A model generated the notes under the pieces. That model was given only the letters and a program-made list of their open reading frames with translations, searched no databases and was not told the DNA's origin. A DNA stretch of 64,000 nt from Atrichornis clamosus (Eukaryota; Chordata; Aves; Passeriformes; Menuridae), in assembly GCA_013400975.1 (NCBI GenBank), contig WBMZ01009473.1:62001-126000 (forward strand), given 5' to 3'. Made by a program: the position numbers and the translations under genes. Below are positions 13,574 through 26,724 of this stretch, piece after piece (the first letter of the stretch is position 1; each line of letters begins with the position of its first letter).

Positions 13574-14030
13574 ATGGAAGAACCTGGCTCTCAAAAAAAG
13601 TCTGTTCCTGCACTGAACAGCAGAGAAATAATTAAAATGTTAAGCAGTTACTCCCGAACTGAGCACTGTCAAGTTGGCTCTCTGCTTCCAGCCAACACCG
13701 CTGCCTCCGGAGTTTTGTGTAGGCAGAGAAGGTGCCAAAACAAAGATTCTCAAAGAAACTTTTGTGCTGAAGTTTCTAACAAGAGCATATGCACATTTTC
13801 CATCTTCAGCAAAGTCATTTCAAGTTCATCTTTTCAGTTCACTCGCTGGCCTTTAAAAGCCGGGCCCCCAGATGCCACCCGGGGCTGTCCCGACAGAGGC
13901 GTGACTCAACAGGAGGTTTCGAACCTTTGGCTCCGCTAAGGAGATTGCAGTAATTTCAGTTAATGGAATAATGGATAGCAATCTTAGGTTGTCATTCTCA
14001 GTCTGAATCAGCGCTAGAGAGGAGCGGACA
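13574..14030. promoter_or_regulatory. CpG-bearing GC-richer patch, possible regulatory element
   Basis: Within generally CpG-poor DNA, 13850-14030 carries a cluster of CpGs, a GC-rich stretch containing CCGGGCC and CACCCGGGG, and a perfect AP-1 type site TGACTCA at 13902-13908. A plus-strand open frame of 121 codons (13574-13939) covers part of it but has no recognisable domain. It could be a small enhancer, an old promoter or an exon of an unannotated transcript. The sequence cannot decide between these, and the call rests on composition alone. Confidence 0.25.
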
Positions 14031-14604
14031 CTTTACCAGCTTTTTCACAGATACTTGTGACAGCAGAGAAATGATGATTCCCAGTTCATTTCCATGCACT
14101 TGATTGAAGCGTGCTCGCTTAGAAGACTCAATTTTCCTTGCTGATTCCCTTTTCTCCCCTCTCTTCTCAAATTATCTTTTTTTGCAGCCTTGTGCCTTAG
14201 CTATTTCATGGTCCTCATTTCACACTCCTTGCCTCTGATCTTTGCTCAGTAAACTCCGGTTCAAATCAGCTACAGATTACATCTGAACTGCGCTTTTTAA
14301 AATTCCTGTAAGCAAACCCAATTTGAATAGAATTTCAGAAGAACAAGCATAAAACAAATACCATACCAAATTTCATGCAGTTTGCAGACAAGAAGAAACT
14401 TTTTTTTTACTCTACAGGGTACAAACTTTATATTTTTCTTAACTTCAAAATTATTCTCAGCTTAATTTTTTTTCTAAGCCATTTAAACTACCCAGAATCA
14501 TTTAAACATCATTTAGAACTATCAGTCCTAACAGCTGAACGCCAGCAAAGCTTGAGGCAAGTGAAAAAAATGTTCTTACTACAGAGAATAATTAGCATGG
14601 CTTC

Positions 14605-15174
14605 TTGAAATTTGCCACTGATTTCTGTATTAACAGCAAATGCAAAAACCAACAAGACAAAAATACTTACGTGAACGTATTTACCCATCTAGAAAGTTCT
14701 GGACCTGTCTTAGTAAATTTTTGTAAAATTGCTGGGATCATTTTCGATTCATCCATGAAGGCCCAAGTCCTAGAAATAAAGGGTTTTGAACAATTTGCAG
14801 AAAAAAAACCCCAAAACTGTGTTGATCAGGCACTTGTGCATTTTTATCAAAAGTTAGTAATCAGAAGATGTGATATACCCAATAAATTATATAAGGATAT
14901 TCTAAGTCACCTCTCTAAGTTATATAGCTATGGATTAAAAGATTCAGAAAAATGCTCTCCATGCCTCCCTCCTAACCCTACCTATGTCTTTGTGATTTTG
15001 GTTAAACTTACCTCATTTCTCTCTTTCTCTACTTTTTTTTTCTCTTTTTTTTCTTTTCCTCTTATCACACAACTACCTTCTAAGTTGTACACTTTCCTAG
15101 GCAGAAAGCATTTGTCATTGCTTTGTGTTGTACCTGTACAACTTCCAGGTGAGTGTGTTCATGGTCTACTGTAA
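14605..15174 (+). other. Unexplained 189-codon open reading frame
   Basis: This is the longest open frame in the window not accounted for by a repeat. The translation starts with a lysine-, asparagine- and cysteine-containing part (residues 1-125). A strongly hydrophobic phenylalanine/serine-rich stretch follows (about residues 130-155) and comes from a polypyrimidine tract in the DNA. I do not recognise any family. The frame ends in a stop just after a donor-like CAGGTGAGT (around 15147). The polypyrimidine tract (15011-15063) could in principle act as a splice-acceptor tract. Most likely it is a chance frame in AT-rich DNA; its length makes it worth one search. No promoter or initiation context supports it. 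Confidence 0.15.
15011..15063 (+). repeat. Polypyrimidine tract (T/C)
   Basis: About 50 bases made almost only of T and C, with runs of eight to nine T. It could be simple sequence or a splice-acceptor-like tract. No clear AG-exon boundary follows closely. Confidence 0.75.
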
Positions 15175-16169
15175 ATATGCACATTAAGTTAAGAAAGATT
15201 ATATAAATAATAATAGCAAGACAGATTGCAATCCCTTACTCACAGTGCTGAGCTGTTACTCATGTGAGCAGTGCCATGAAATCCGTCACCGACTGCATGA
15301 CTCCTGTGAAAAACTGAGCAGTGAGGACTTCAATCTGGTCCATTACCATTATGCAATGTAGCACATTTGTGTAAATTGTTCTAATTCTGAGGTCTCTTCA
15401 GAACAAATGTCTCTTTGAATACACTCTGCTGCAGTAATAGATTAACCACCAAGCTGTGAAGCCCCAGCAGGAGACAGTGCAGCAGCCAATATGAGGGGAT
15501 GTATACAGTATCTAATTAATTCTAATGATTTTCTAAGTTTAATCATCCAGGTCATCAACATCCAAATATTTAAGTGCAAGCTTCAGGCTTTCCAATGGAT
15601 CTGCAAACACGTGATGAATAGCAGTGCAAATGTTCTAGTTTTCCCAAATTACACATGATATATCTTCAAGTGACTTACATCCTTCTCCATGCCACGTTCC
15701 CACATTCCTGGGAGAGAAGCTGCCATGATGTATGGGGTCACGTAGGCTAGTTTAGGACACAAGTTGAACAACAGCTTAGACTATCCACATAAATATTGTC
15801 ACTTAGTCATACAGAGAGATATGAACATGTTCTCTCTCCTATCCTATTTGAGCCTCTGCTGACTTTGGTTCTTCTATGTCCATGGTGGCACCTCTTGCTC
15901 TCTTGCTCCAAGACATCCCTTACCAGGCTGCCAGTTATGGCCATCATTCTCACAGACATCCTTGCTGTGTTTTTTTTCCTACTCATAAATATTCTTTCTG
16001 AAATGTGCCTGATGGATCTATATTTATACAAATTTGAAAATGACAATAACGTATTTTAAAAATAATTTATTTTCAAACAGAAAATATCAGAGCTAATTAA
16101 TCCAACTAGATGAATAAATTAAAATACTATGTTCTGGTTTGGTCCCTGCTACACAAAAAAAAAATAAAA
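15175..16169. other. Unannotated DNA
   Basis: No gene or firmly recognised repeat. The words around 15249-15290 (TTACTCATGTGAGCAGT) faintly recall an ancient amniote repeat, but the match is too short to call. An A-rich run at 16155-16169 directly precedes the next CR1. Confidence 0.45.
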
Positions 16170-16604
16170 GATGTGGACAGGCTGGAGAGGGTCTAGAGAA
16201 GGTCCACAAAGATGATCAAAGGACTGGGAAGCTGCCATATGAGGAAAGGCAGAGAGAACTGGGTTTGTTCAGCCTTGAGAAAAGAAGGCTTGGGGCAGAC
16301 CTTATCACCATGTTCCAGTATTCAAGGTGGGGCTATGAACAAAATCTAAACTCCCTTTCTACCCAGAGTCACATGGATAAGACTGAGATGTAATGGGTAC
16401 AAGCTGCTCCTGGGGAGATTCTGATTGGATATAAGAGGAAAATTTTTCCTGATGAGAAAAATCAGCCTTTGGACTAATCCCCAGGGAAGTGGTGGATTCT
16501 GCAACACTGGACACTTTCAAGATTCTGCTGGCCAGGCCATACTTTTGCCAAGAACGGATGGACCAGATCATCCTTCCAATCTGGTAGTCTATGATTCTAT
16601 GAAT
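16170..16604 (+). mobile_element. CR1 LINE 3' end of a distinct subfamily, plus strand
   Basis: This carries the C-terminal end of CR1 ORF2 plus the 3' UTR. It opens with GGACAGGCTGGAGAGGGTC, then AAGATGATCAAAGGACTGGG and GAGAAAAGAAGGCTTGGGG. A CCCCAGGGAAGTGGTGGATT block follows, and it ends TCTATGATTCTATGAA. In frame, the ORF2 remnant shows the conserved LPYEER and [11 protein letters not shown] words (about residues 32-55 of the frame starting at 16139). The wording differs from the other copies here (GATCAAAGGACTGGG, CACCATGTTCCAGTA), so it belongs to another subfamily; from memory the CR1-X/Y group fits best. It is 5'-truncated, with a TGA/TAA-rich, frame-broken 3' part. No target duplication is seen. 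Confidence 0.9.
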
Positions 16605-19600
16605 CAATTGCATTAAAAAGGATGCTTTTCATGTTAGAAACTGGTCATCAGTCATTTTGTTTTATTTTACTTTTCATAATTGTTTGCTTGAAAATAAGTG
16701 TTTTGTCTGCCACAGGCTTTTCTGGAAAGCAGTAAGGCAGAGTATGGAGGGATTTTTTCAAGAGGAGTTAATCTGCTGGACGGCTTTTTGGGCTGGGATC
16801 TATCATTGCCCACACAGTGCAGACCAAGAGCATCTCATCATTTTGGACTTCCAATTTTTACTACAGCTAACAAGTTTCCAAATGTGCTGTACACTTTCTC
16901 ATAGTGGTAACAATTCTCACAGGAATTACACTGTTCTGCCACCAATACAGTGCAAACACCCACGTGCGTTTGAACGAGAAATGGTGAACCGATGATTTGG
17001 AAAATTAGAGTACAGAAGAAAAAGGACACTGCCCCAAACCCCAACACTTTCTATCAGGTATTTCACAAAATTCAGGAGAAAAGGAAGGATAAGGAAAATG
17101 CAAGGAAAAATGACAAATTTGATGATTTAGGATTTCAAAATGAAACAGAAATTGAAACATATACCAAAGTACTTAATTCCTGCTCACAAGCTTGCTCCCA
17201 AAGCAACCCACAGATAATTGAATTGATTTTACAGTGAGCTAATAGGGATTTGACACTGGCCTGGCACAAAAAAGAGCAGTACATCTTACTCCTATTGCCT
17301 GCCTTGTGCTGGCTTGGAGTCATCTTGCAGCTGGGAGAAGAATCAAATGACTGCTTATGCAGGTGCCAACTGAGTGCCTATGACAATTTGCTGTTACATT
17401 GACATAACACAGCCATGAAATGTCTGGTGAGATTTGGAAAACAGATTGAAGACTAAGTGACACAGAATAAAGATGCACTTTAAATGTGTCTTTATCTCAA
17501 GCAAAGGGATATCAGGGAAAATATTCCATTGATTCTCAATGAACTATCACAGTAAGGGAGAGACAACTACAAGTTAGAAACTTAGTAAGACTGCCAAGTG
17601 TCTGGGAACACATCTAGGAGAAAGAACAGTGGACAATTATCTCATACAAGAAAATATAAGACAAGATCAACTACATTTTGAGATGTAGCATTGCCAGCAA
17701 TTTATAAAACGGGCACCCTGGAAGATCAGCAAATGCAACTCAGCAGATTGTCAAAAGGCAATCTAATATCAGAATACACACACATACATCTAACAGACTG
17801 GTGACGATTTAAAATCTCACTCTTTTCTGACTGTTAGACAACCCAGAATTAGTTACGTGAACTCCTGTTGTCTGATTTCATTTCCCAAAGGACATATGTT
17901 TACTATTTCAATTGTCAAAAGTTATAATTCTCTACATGCAGAAAAGCTCATGTAGACAAACCAATTATCCCTCTCTGGCCAGCTTTAGACTGGTGACAGG
18001 TTTTGCTCTAACACTGATTGTCTTTCAGCTAAAGGTGAACTTGATCTTCCAAGCTGTTTTTCTAAAGCAAAGAATTTCAGAGAATGCATTCTCCAGATGA
18101 CCACTTGAACTGCTGAAGGACTTTGATCAGGATTTACAACCATGGAATCTAGTTCATGATCTCCATCTCCATTCAGATGTTGGTACAATATGCATTTTAG
18201 GAAGCAAAATTAGATTATGCTCTGGAAATGCAGATGGAACCCCTTCCCACCAGACCCCGGACTGGAAAACACACATTGTGCACAGGCATTTAGAGCTGTG
18301 CGGAGAAAATGCCGATTTCTTTACTTCTCTTTTTTTTAAAGTCATCTACAACTTTCTTTTGTTGAATAAAAGACAAAGGACAATGAGCTATAGCAATTTA
18401 TTTTAAAAGTCATTTTTGAGAACATTGCGAATTTTATTTAAAAAGCATTGTGGTTTTGCATTTGGTTTTTTTTTTGTTACTAATGTGTATACATTATTAA
18501 ATGCTTCTTTTATATTTACCAAAAAATTTAGTTGTATTTTTAAATACCTTGGTCATTCCTTTGATTTCTTTTTTCATATTAGATAGAAGAGAATAAGCAA
18601 TGACTACACAACAAATCCCTTTTCCCTCAGAATAAAGAATTCTATTGGCTAGTATAAAAAAAGGCTGGATAAATGAAGAATGTGGTTGGGTTTACTGAGA
18701 AACAGGCATGGGCTATGTGACTGGAAATCTGTTTAATACTCTTTATCAGCCAGAACACATACTTGCAGGATAAACTGCACATGCACAGCAAGTGCACTGT
18801 GAACAGGTAATTAATGACCTGCAGCACAGAGGCCTGCAATGCAGAAGAAAAGGAAGCAGAGGTGACTGGTGCTCTGTGGCAGTGATTGGCAAAGAAACAA
18901 AGAACTAAGATTTGGAGTAAAACATGTCCTGTTCTTGAGCTTTCTCAAGCAGGCATCCAGAAGGTAGTGAAAGGAAGACAAAAACACAATCCTTTTTCCT
19001 TTTCAGCTCTACATAAAAGATGGCAATCACATCAGCAGAGAACACTTGCAGCTGATTCAGCTCATTCATCAGCCCTTGTTTGGGCTTAGACCCAGCTCTC
19101 ACTGAAGTCAGGAGGAGTATTCCCTTTCCCTTCTATGCTGAAATGGATTGAGCTTTCAAAGTCCTCTGGGAAAGCAGAGAACTCTCCTTTAGCCAAAGCT
19201 GAAAGTGCTCTTTCCTCAAGCACAAGAAATGCTAGAGCAACTGCATATCCCAAAGTGGGCTGGCAGAACTGGTACTACCTTCCCCCAGCGTGCTGCACCT
19301 GAAAAGAAGCCACAGTAAAATGGGAAGTGCTTATCATTCCCAAACATGCAGCTCTGTCTATTAAACTTTGTATAAAATGAAGCAGTTCTCTCCTGCTCTC
19401 TTCTCTACCTGCATGAGAGCAGGGAGGCAGAGCTCTCTGGTGGCTCTCATGAGCAGGAACTGATGGGGAGCTTTTTTAAAAAAAAATAAACCAACCAACA
19501 AAACACAGTAGTCTTTATTTAAGGCAATTATTTGCAAAGCTCAATTTATTTGTATAAATCTAAGAAGAAGCAGATTCTATTGCACAATATTACTTTCACA

Positions 19601-22600
19601 CATTCCTCTAAATAGTACATATTTTTCTTTTGGAGCACACCAAAATTTCTTGCTTTCACCACTAGAACCCTTTTGCTCCTCAGTTCAGCCTCTCTCTGAC
19701 TTTACACAGGTTATAGTTTTTCTCAGCTTTCTTACTTGCTACTGAAATGAATGAGGGGGTCTAATTTCCACACCAACCCCAGCCCATGTGGCAACAACAG
19801 AAAAAGCAGTTGAGACTTCCATAGGTTTGAAGATCTCTGATTTTTTTTTCCTACAAAGTTAACATCCTATATTTGGAATGGCTTCTTCTCAGAGGCAGAG
19901 AAAGCCTATTTTTCTGAAACAAGGCTTCAATTTTTTTCCTCTCTTTGCAGCAATACTAAAGCTCTCACAGGGTGTTTGTGAACATATCTGTTCAATGCTT
20001 TCCTGTACACCAGTGTATCAGCCAGGTGCAATCAGCATTCCAACACAGACTTGCAGAAAATGTCTTTTCCATTAACCTTTTAAATGTGACAGTCACATGT
20101 GTAAATTGAAATCCATCATTTTGGATTGCTGTGGGATTTTTTCTAACTGAGACAAAAGTCTCTTTACTCTTTGGCTCTGCTATGCCTGACAATGTGCCCT
20201 TTAAGTTCCCCTCTGGAAATCAGGTATATTTACAGATACCTTGACCTTATTAATTCCTCTAATTTTTTGTAGTTTACACCAAATCTGGCACTGCTATTTT
20301 TCTTAGCTCACACATAGGTGATCTCCAATCTCATATAGGACTCAAAAAGTTTTTCTCCATGGCCCTTCCCTCCTCATTCCTGCCAACAGTACACACAGAT
20401 GGAGGGCCTGGGAAACGGCCTGATGTTCCTAAGTGACACTGCTCAGATCAGAAAAGGAATTAAGAATGGCAGAAAGGATTTGCAGAATAAACACAAGCTG
20501 TCCAGAGACAGAAGGTACTATAGAAATCCTGACCACATCAGGACTTTTAAGAACAAGCCATAACTGAGCCACTAAAATGAGTCACAGCCCTACTTCACAG
20601 CCCTACACACAAGTAGTGCTTCTGCTGTGAAGGGACATGGAGTCTCTTTTGATGATCTTGATGATTTTCATGATCCATGCTGGATCTTCCTGATCTGGCA
20701 GAACAGAATGACCCAGAGGAACAGGAAAAAGCTGCTCTCAGAACAGGAGAAGGCATCTGACAAGTTGAAGCCTTGCTTTCCTGTTAATACAATCCACTAC
20801 TGAGTTTCTGCAAAGTCTGGCTGGATCTTCTGTGTTGGTCAGATGGCTGTGTCTCCAGAGCAGACCCAAATACACAGTGAAACCTTTCAACATGAATTCC
20901 ATCTTTATAAGCAGCCCTCATGATAAGTTCACAAACCTTGCCCAAAGAAAGGATTTTTTCAGAGGAAAAGACAATTTTACGTTGAGGACATAACCTGAGA
21001 TGGGGAGAACTGCTAATAACCCCCAGGTGATCTCCCTTTCCCCAAATGAAGTTGAGACGTAAGAACTGGCTACTTAGTGTGAGGTCTTGATTCTATTGTA
21101 GAACAACTGCTGTTTCCAAGCCTCTGTCACTGGTTGGGTTAAGAAGGGTAAAAGCTCTCATAGCCTCACTGGAGTACACAGTAACTGAATCCTTTAAGGG
21201 CTGAAAAGAAGTGTGAAGTCCTGTATCTGAATTTCATCTCATTCACATTAAGAACTAGGGCTAATGTTTTCTGGTTTGGAGGGAATGGAAAGCCTGAGGG
21301 TGATGATAGCGTTGGACAGCTTAGTGCCCCAAAAAAAAAAAAAATTATCTGCCCAGAAGGAATTGTTACATTAAAGGACTACGAAATGGGCAGTGATTAA
21401 CTTTCTGAGACTTGTTTGATGTTACTTGAGTAGTGTTATTTTGGGATGGTAATGTGTAAAAATCCTTTAACACAGATGATATCTGTGTAGCTGCTTAGCT
21501 GAAATTCACCAGTTGTATTTGTTCCACTATTTTACTTGGGACGTGTAGTTCAGAGTAACATTATTATAACCTCTAACAAAATATTGAGCCATACAGCGAT
21601 ACAGTGAGTTGAGTAATTCCTGCTGAAACTGGTGGGTGGGTACTGCTGCTTCTGAGGTTGACAAAGATACAAAACAGCTAACAATTAGCAGGAATTACCT
21701 ATAGAAGCTGAATGCTATCATGATGGTGCTGGTATGCTGATCACTCACATCACAAGTAACACAGAAAACACACAGAAGCAAGATGAAGGACAACATCAAA
21801 TTTTCTTAAGGGGTATGTGTAAGGGGTTAGGTAAGAAACACCCAAAGACAATAAAAGGCAAGTTGTCAAGGGAACATCAAGAAACCTGGTCCTTAGAAAA
21901 GCCTTGGGATGATAATAGTGGGGCAGCTGAGGGACATTTTCCTGTTTGAAATATCCTCCATTTAGGAAAAAGGTATACATAAACTGAATTGGATTGATGG
22001 TGACTGGCAAACCACACATAGATTCACTATAACTGCAAGAAAATTTCTCTATGATGGATAAATAATCCTGGTGCCTAGTGATATGAAGTGTAGATTCATG
22101 TGACACTTATTTGCATCCCACAGTCCTTTTGTACAAAGAACCAAAACCACCACCACCTTGGTGTGGGCAATTCAACATTACCCATTAGATTAATGGGTGA
22201 GGTCTCAAGAAATGCACGTGGAGAAAGAAACTCATGTTATTTTCATTCTTGTTCCCAAGAATATGTGTCCTTCACTGGCAGGCTCTGCCTCTCAGCATCC
22301 TGGTGCGAATCTGAAAAGACTCAAACTCAGAAAATGGTCCCATCTGAATAAATATTCAAGATCAATTTTTAAACATGTTCCTTAAGCATTTTACTAATTG
22401 TGAATAGACTAACATGGTCCTAGGTAATTTCCTGAATCCAGCTGAGGTGGCTGACTCCTCTTTTGTGTCTTGCGAATCAACTTGATCTCAGGGGCTCTCT
22501 ATTTAAGCTTTCTTTGAAAGCTGCTCATCTGTAAACAAATTCCAAAGGAGTAATTAAAAAATTGGATTTTGCAATGCAATCCTTACTCTTACTCTTTCGG

Positions 22601-25600
22601 TGGTAGAATTAATGCACTAGATGTGAAAATTTGAACAGCCACCCCACTTAGCCTTTTCTATCTCTGCTCCTGTTCCAGATTCATGACAGCCCTGTGTGAA
22701 GAGCAAAATTCTTGTTTCAATGAGGGCCTGAAGACTTCTGAAATCTGTTTTGAAATAAAATCCACCATTCCAAAATTTTCCAAAAAAAAAATGACTGAAG
22801 GCATTTTCTTTTGAGTTGATAAAAAAATGTTTTACTGAAATTGTTTTTTAAAAAAATTTATTATTAGCATTGTAAAATCATATCTTACAAAGCAACAATA
22901 TTGAGCAAGGTAAAATGAAAAGTAAACTACATTTTTTCCCCCCAAATAATATCTTATCAAGTATGATAGGCCAAGCAGATTTGGGTAGAAACATCTCCTA
23001 GCTCACTCTGATTCTGTGAATTATCACAGAAACTTACAACTTGATTAAAAATAAGGATATTAATTGCTTTCAAATCTGTAACAATAAATGCCAGAACAGT
23101 CTTTCATTTAATCTAATAATATAAAATCTACCACGTTTGTATTTTAAGTCAGACAGCAGGAGCTATTTTAAGGCGCTTCTTTCAGCATCTGTGCCCCCGT
23201 GCAGTGGGTGACCCTTCCTTCTGCAGCATCGCTCAGCTCTCGTGAGTGGCAGAGCCGCTCCCGGGGAATGGCGTGATTCCAAGCGCTGCTCCCACCAGGT
23301 GAGGGCAGTCACATTCCTTAATGAAAATCACGCAGCTGTCACCTTGGGAGAAAACCAGATTGGCCGCCCACACATAGAGCCAGAGGGATCCTGTTTGGCC
23401 TGAGCTTTGGGTATAGCAGAGGGAAAGAAAAATCAGAAACAAGGAAAGGGAAGAGCCTATTTCATGAGTCTCATTTCTTTGTGGGCTTTGTCTCACGTAG
23501 CCCCTTCTGTTTGAACATCAGTTGCTATCATTTTGGTGGAAGTGGGGACACTGGGATGATATACATATTTATGTGCAAAACCAACATGGAAATGCAGTCA
23601 TCTTTGTCCCGATGCAGTGAAAGACTGTAACATCTGCATATCAATAGCCACAAATTTGATTCAGTTCTCAGTAGTGTCATTCCAGAGAAACTCAAGGTGG
23701 GAAAGGAGAGAATTTTCATGTCTTTTTTTGCTATGGTACTGTCTTGGTTTTTTTCATATTTGCAATTAAGGGGCCAAATTCAGCAGAATAGATGAGGATG
23801 GGGCACAGCATATCCACCTGGGTGAGAAAACTTCCCTGTGCTCTGAATGAGGGATAAGAAACTCACCTTTACCTCTGCTGAAGGAGAAAACAGCTTTACT
23901 TGTACCTCCATGGGAATTTAAAGGCAGCTGCTGCAGTCTGTTAGCTAGGTTAGCTTCTCCAGAGACAGTGCAGAGCCTGCTTGGATCCCTGGGGAATGGG
24001 AGGAATGAGATCAATGAGTGCAATAGCTGCTTTTTGCAAACTGTGCGTGCTGATCCTCGAGATTTCCTCAGCTCTATCACCCCTGCAATTGCTTGGGCTC
24101 CTGAAGAACATGGGCCATTAATGAATATCCCTGTCCTCAACTTCACCAGAATGACTTTGACATTCATTTTGAAAGAAACCTGCTATTTAAGAGTTATACA
24201 TCCTGTGCTTTTATAAACATCAGCTATTGGTAACTCTCAGGGATGTGGCCTGGAAAAAGACCAAATGCTCAACGGGAATTCTTCATTCCTTCATGTTTCT
24301 TCAGCAAATCCACAAAAGGAAAATGTACCAGGAAACTAGCATGGGCTGGCAAAGGCATTGTGGGCTTGCATGATACAGTAAAACATCTGCTTCCAGGGCT
24401 GTCAGCAAAATGCTGGCTATGAATACACAGGGAAGAAAATAAGTACCACAGGTGCTGCAATGCTCAGATGCATGTGAAATATTTTAATGGGTGGGAAATA
24501 GATCAACAGACCTGTAGCTTTTGTCATCAGTCTTACACTTCCCTTGCAGGAATATTTCTTAAAGTCTACTGAGACTGATATTCAGCTTTTACAAAATTAT
24601 CATGCCCATTTACTCAATCAGATGTTCAAAGGATTCCCCACCCCCACCCCAAGTCTTATTAATATTTCCTTCAGTCTTCAAATTACAGGAAATTATCTGA
24701 TACAAGCCCAATGTATGCATGAGAAATTCAACCTGCTGTAGGGGCGAGGTTAGTGTTAGCAATTTATTATAGAATTAATAACTATTAATAATTGGAATTA
24801 ACTGTGTTTCACCTAATAGGGCAAGTTTAAAATTCAATATACCTTCCAGGGGGTAGTGATAACTCAGGTTGATGAAAAAACCCAACAAAACAATTGGAAA
24901 AGGGAGGTCCCAGACAAATCAATAACATAATCCTTTCACATCTTTGCATTTCAGTCTAAAGTAAAGTACTACATAAATCCCTTTGAAAGTTGAGCCAAAC
25001 AAATGGCATATGAGCTACTATTTAAATGAGAAAAAAATTAGATAAGAGGAATTGTTTTAAGTCAGTTGGCTTGCAGAGGTCTTTATTTCTCACTGGGAAA
25101 ACTGAAAAGGCATATCCTCTTTCTGTGTACTTGCCTGTATTCCTCAAGATATTTCATAGTACAGTTATATATGATTCTTCTTTGGAGGTTTTTTAAAGGT
25201 TTAAATTAACCATATTTCTATGAAATATCTTTTTTTTTACTGAGACTGTATTCATAAAGGCATCTATCAGCCACAGGCATAATGTACCTATATCAAAGAT
25301 AAGCAAACATTATCCTCAGCATACTTCATTCCCAACTCCTTTAAACAGGAATGTGTGATGAAATTTTAACTTCAGATAAATCAGATTTTTTTTTAACTTT
25401 CTTTTTATTTGACAGGAAACTCAGACTTGTTACTTGGTTTTCAAAGTTCTGCATCACATGGCAGCTGCACATTAAAAATCTTATTGAGTGATCTAAAAAT
25501 ACTTATTTAAGAAAATTTTTTTCTTTGTTACTGAATAGAGGAATTCTGGTGAAATTTTTGCTATATTTGAACTTTAAAATTTTATATGGGATGCACAGAT

Positions 25601-26376
25601 TTAACTGTTGTGTTCCCATTTCCACATGATCTAAATTGTTATGAAAACTGCTACATATCTGGGGCTTTTCAATCTTCCAAACTGTCTACTACATCTCTAA
25701 GAGTGCAGATGGAACCAACCCACTGGTGTTCATTTCCACGCAGATCACAGCAGCAAAACAACACATACCCATCCCTTGTTATCTTGCACAAATACTCCTT
25801 GCTTTCTCTTGTTGGTCTAGAGGAAGAATGACTGAAATACCTATCTTCCTCTCCCATATGAGACAACACCATATAGTCTCTGTTGGAACAGGTAGATGTG
25901 TTCACAAGAAGAGCCGAGGGTCTTTTCTGGAGTGCAGAGTCTGAGCTCCAGCTGTCAGAAATGATAGAGCTCTGGGAGGAAACTGGGGGAGATGTGACCT
26001 GCTATTGGTATTTGTCTCCTGGTGCCATAGCACACCCTCTGCAGTCTTGCAATCACCCTTACAGCAACTCAATGCAACAAAAAGATGACTTAGTTTAGGT
26101 GAGGTGTTTGTGAACAAACCTCTGAGCAATAAAAGTCATGCAAGTGTCCCTAATGATGAAGAATAAGGGGGCACTGGCTTTTACAGTACAGTTTTTAATA
26201 GAAAGGCTTTATAGGCTTTTTCATTAGACGTTGGAAGGTCTCTAATATGCACTGTTGAACTTCTTATTGAAATAATTTGTACACATTAGAAACAGTGCTA
26301 TTGTAGCAGCCATCTTGAAAGAGCATCTATAGAAAGTGAAGGGTATGAGTAACCCTCTCTTTTCCTGCAGAGGCTG
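16605..26376. other. Long stretch without recognised gene or transposon
   Basis: Nearly 10 kb with no supported gene. It holds a run of 14 A at 21331-21344 and several T runs. A GC-richer, CpG-bearing patch at 23160-23420 is discussed as a finding. Open frames up to 133 codons (minus strand, 23766-24167) have no recognisable domains. If real genes are present they would have to be short exons that cannot be seen without alignment. Confidence 0.45.
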
Positions 26377-26421
26377 TCTCAATTGCTATAGTTTCAATTG
26401 CTGCAATTTCAATTGCAATTG
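26377..26421 (+). repeat. Three-copy 15-bp tandem repeat with CAATTG core
   Basis: Three units of about 15 bases in a row, each built around TTTCAATTGC or TCTCAATTGC. The last unit is followed by a further AATTG. The palindromic CAATTG core appears four times. Probably a slippage product. Confidence 0.8.
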
Positions 26422-26724
26422 TACATCAGGAGGTACTGTGACTTAGAGGCATTCCTTGATGCCCTGTTCCCATTTTCCTTTCTTGTACCTCAAGGGTTAG
26501 CAGTAAGTCAGGATCATTTGGCTGCCAGGTGCTTTATACAGACTTGGAAGGAGGAAAGAGGAATGGCTTTAAAAGGTAACTTGCTGGTGTTTGAGGTCTG
26601 AAATCAATCAATGCTTTGTTTGTTTCTCCAGGAAGAAAAAGAAGATGTGCAGATCCTGCTACAGACACGAGTATGGTGGAATACTGAAGGAGAGGACTTC
26701 TTTGCTACTGTACTTTGCATTGGT

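Noticed and set aside
23766..24167. Minus-strand open frame of 133 codons as a possible gene
   Set aside because: No recognisable motif, and no acceptor or donor arrangement that I could defend.
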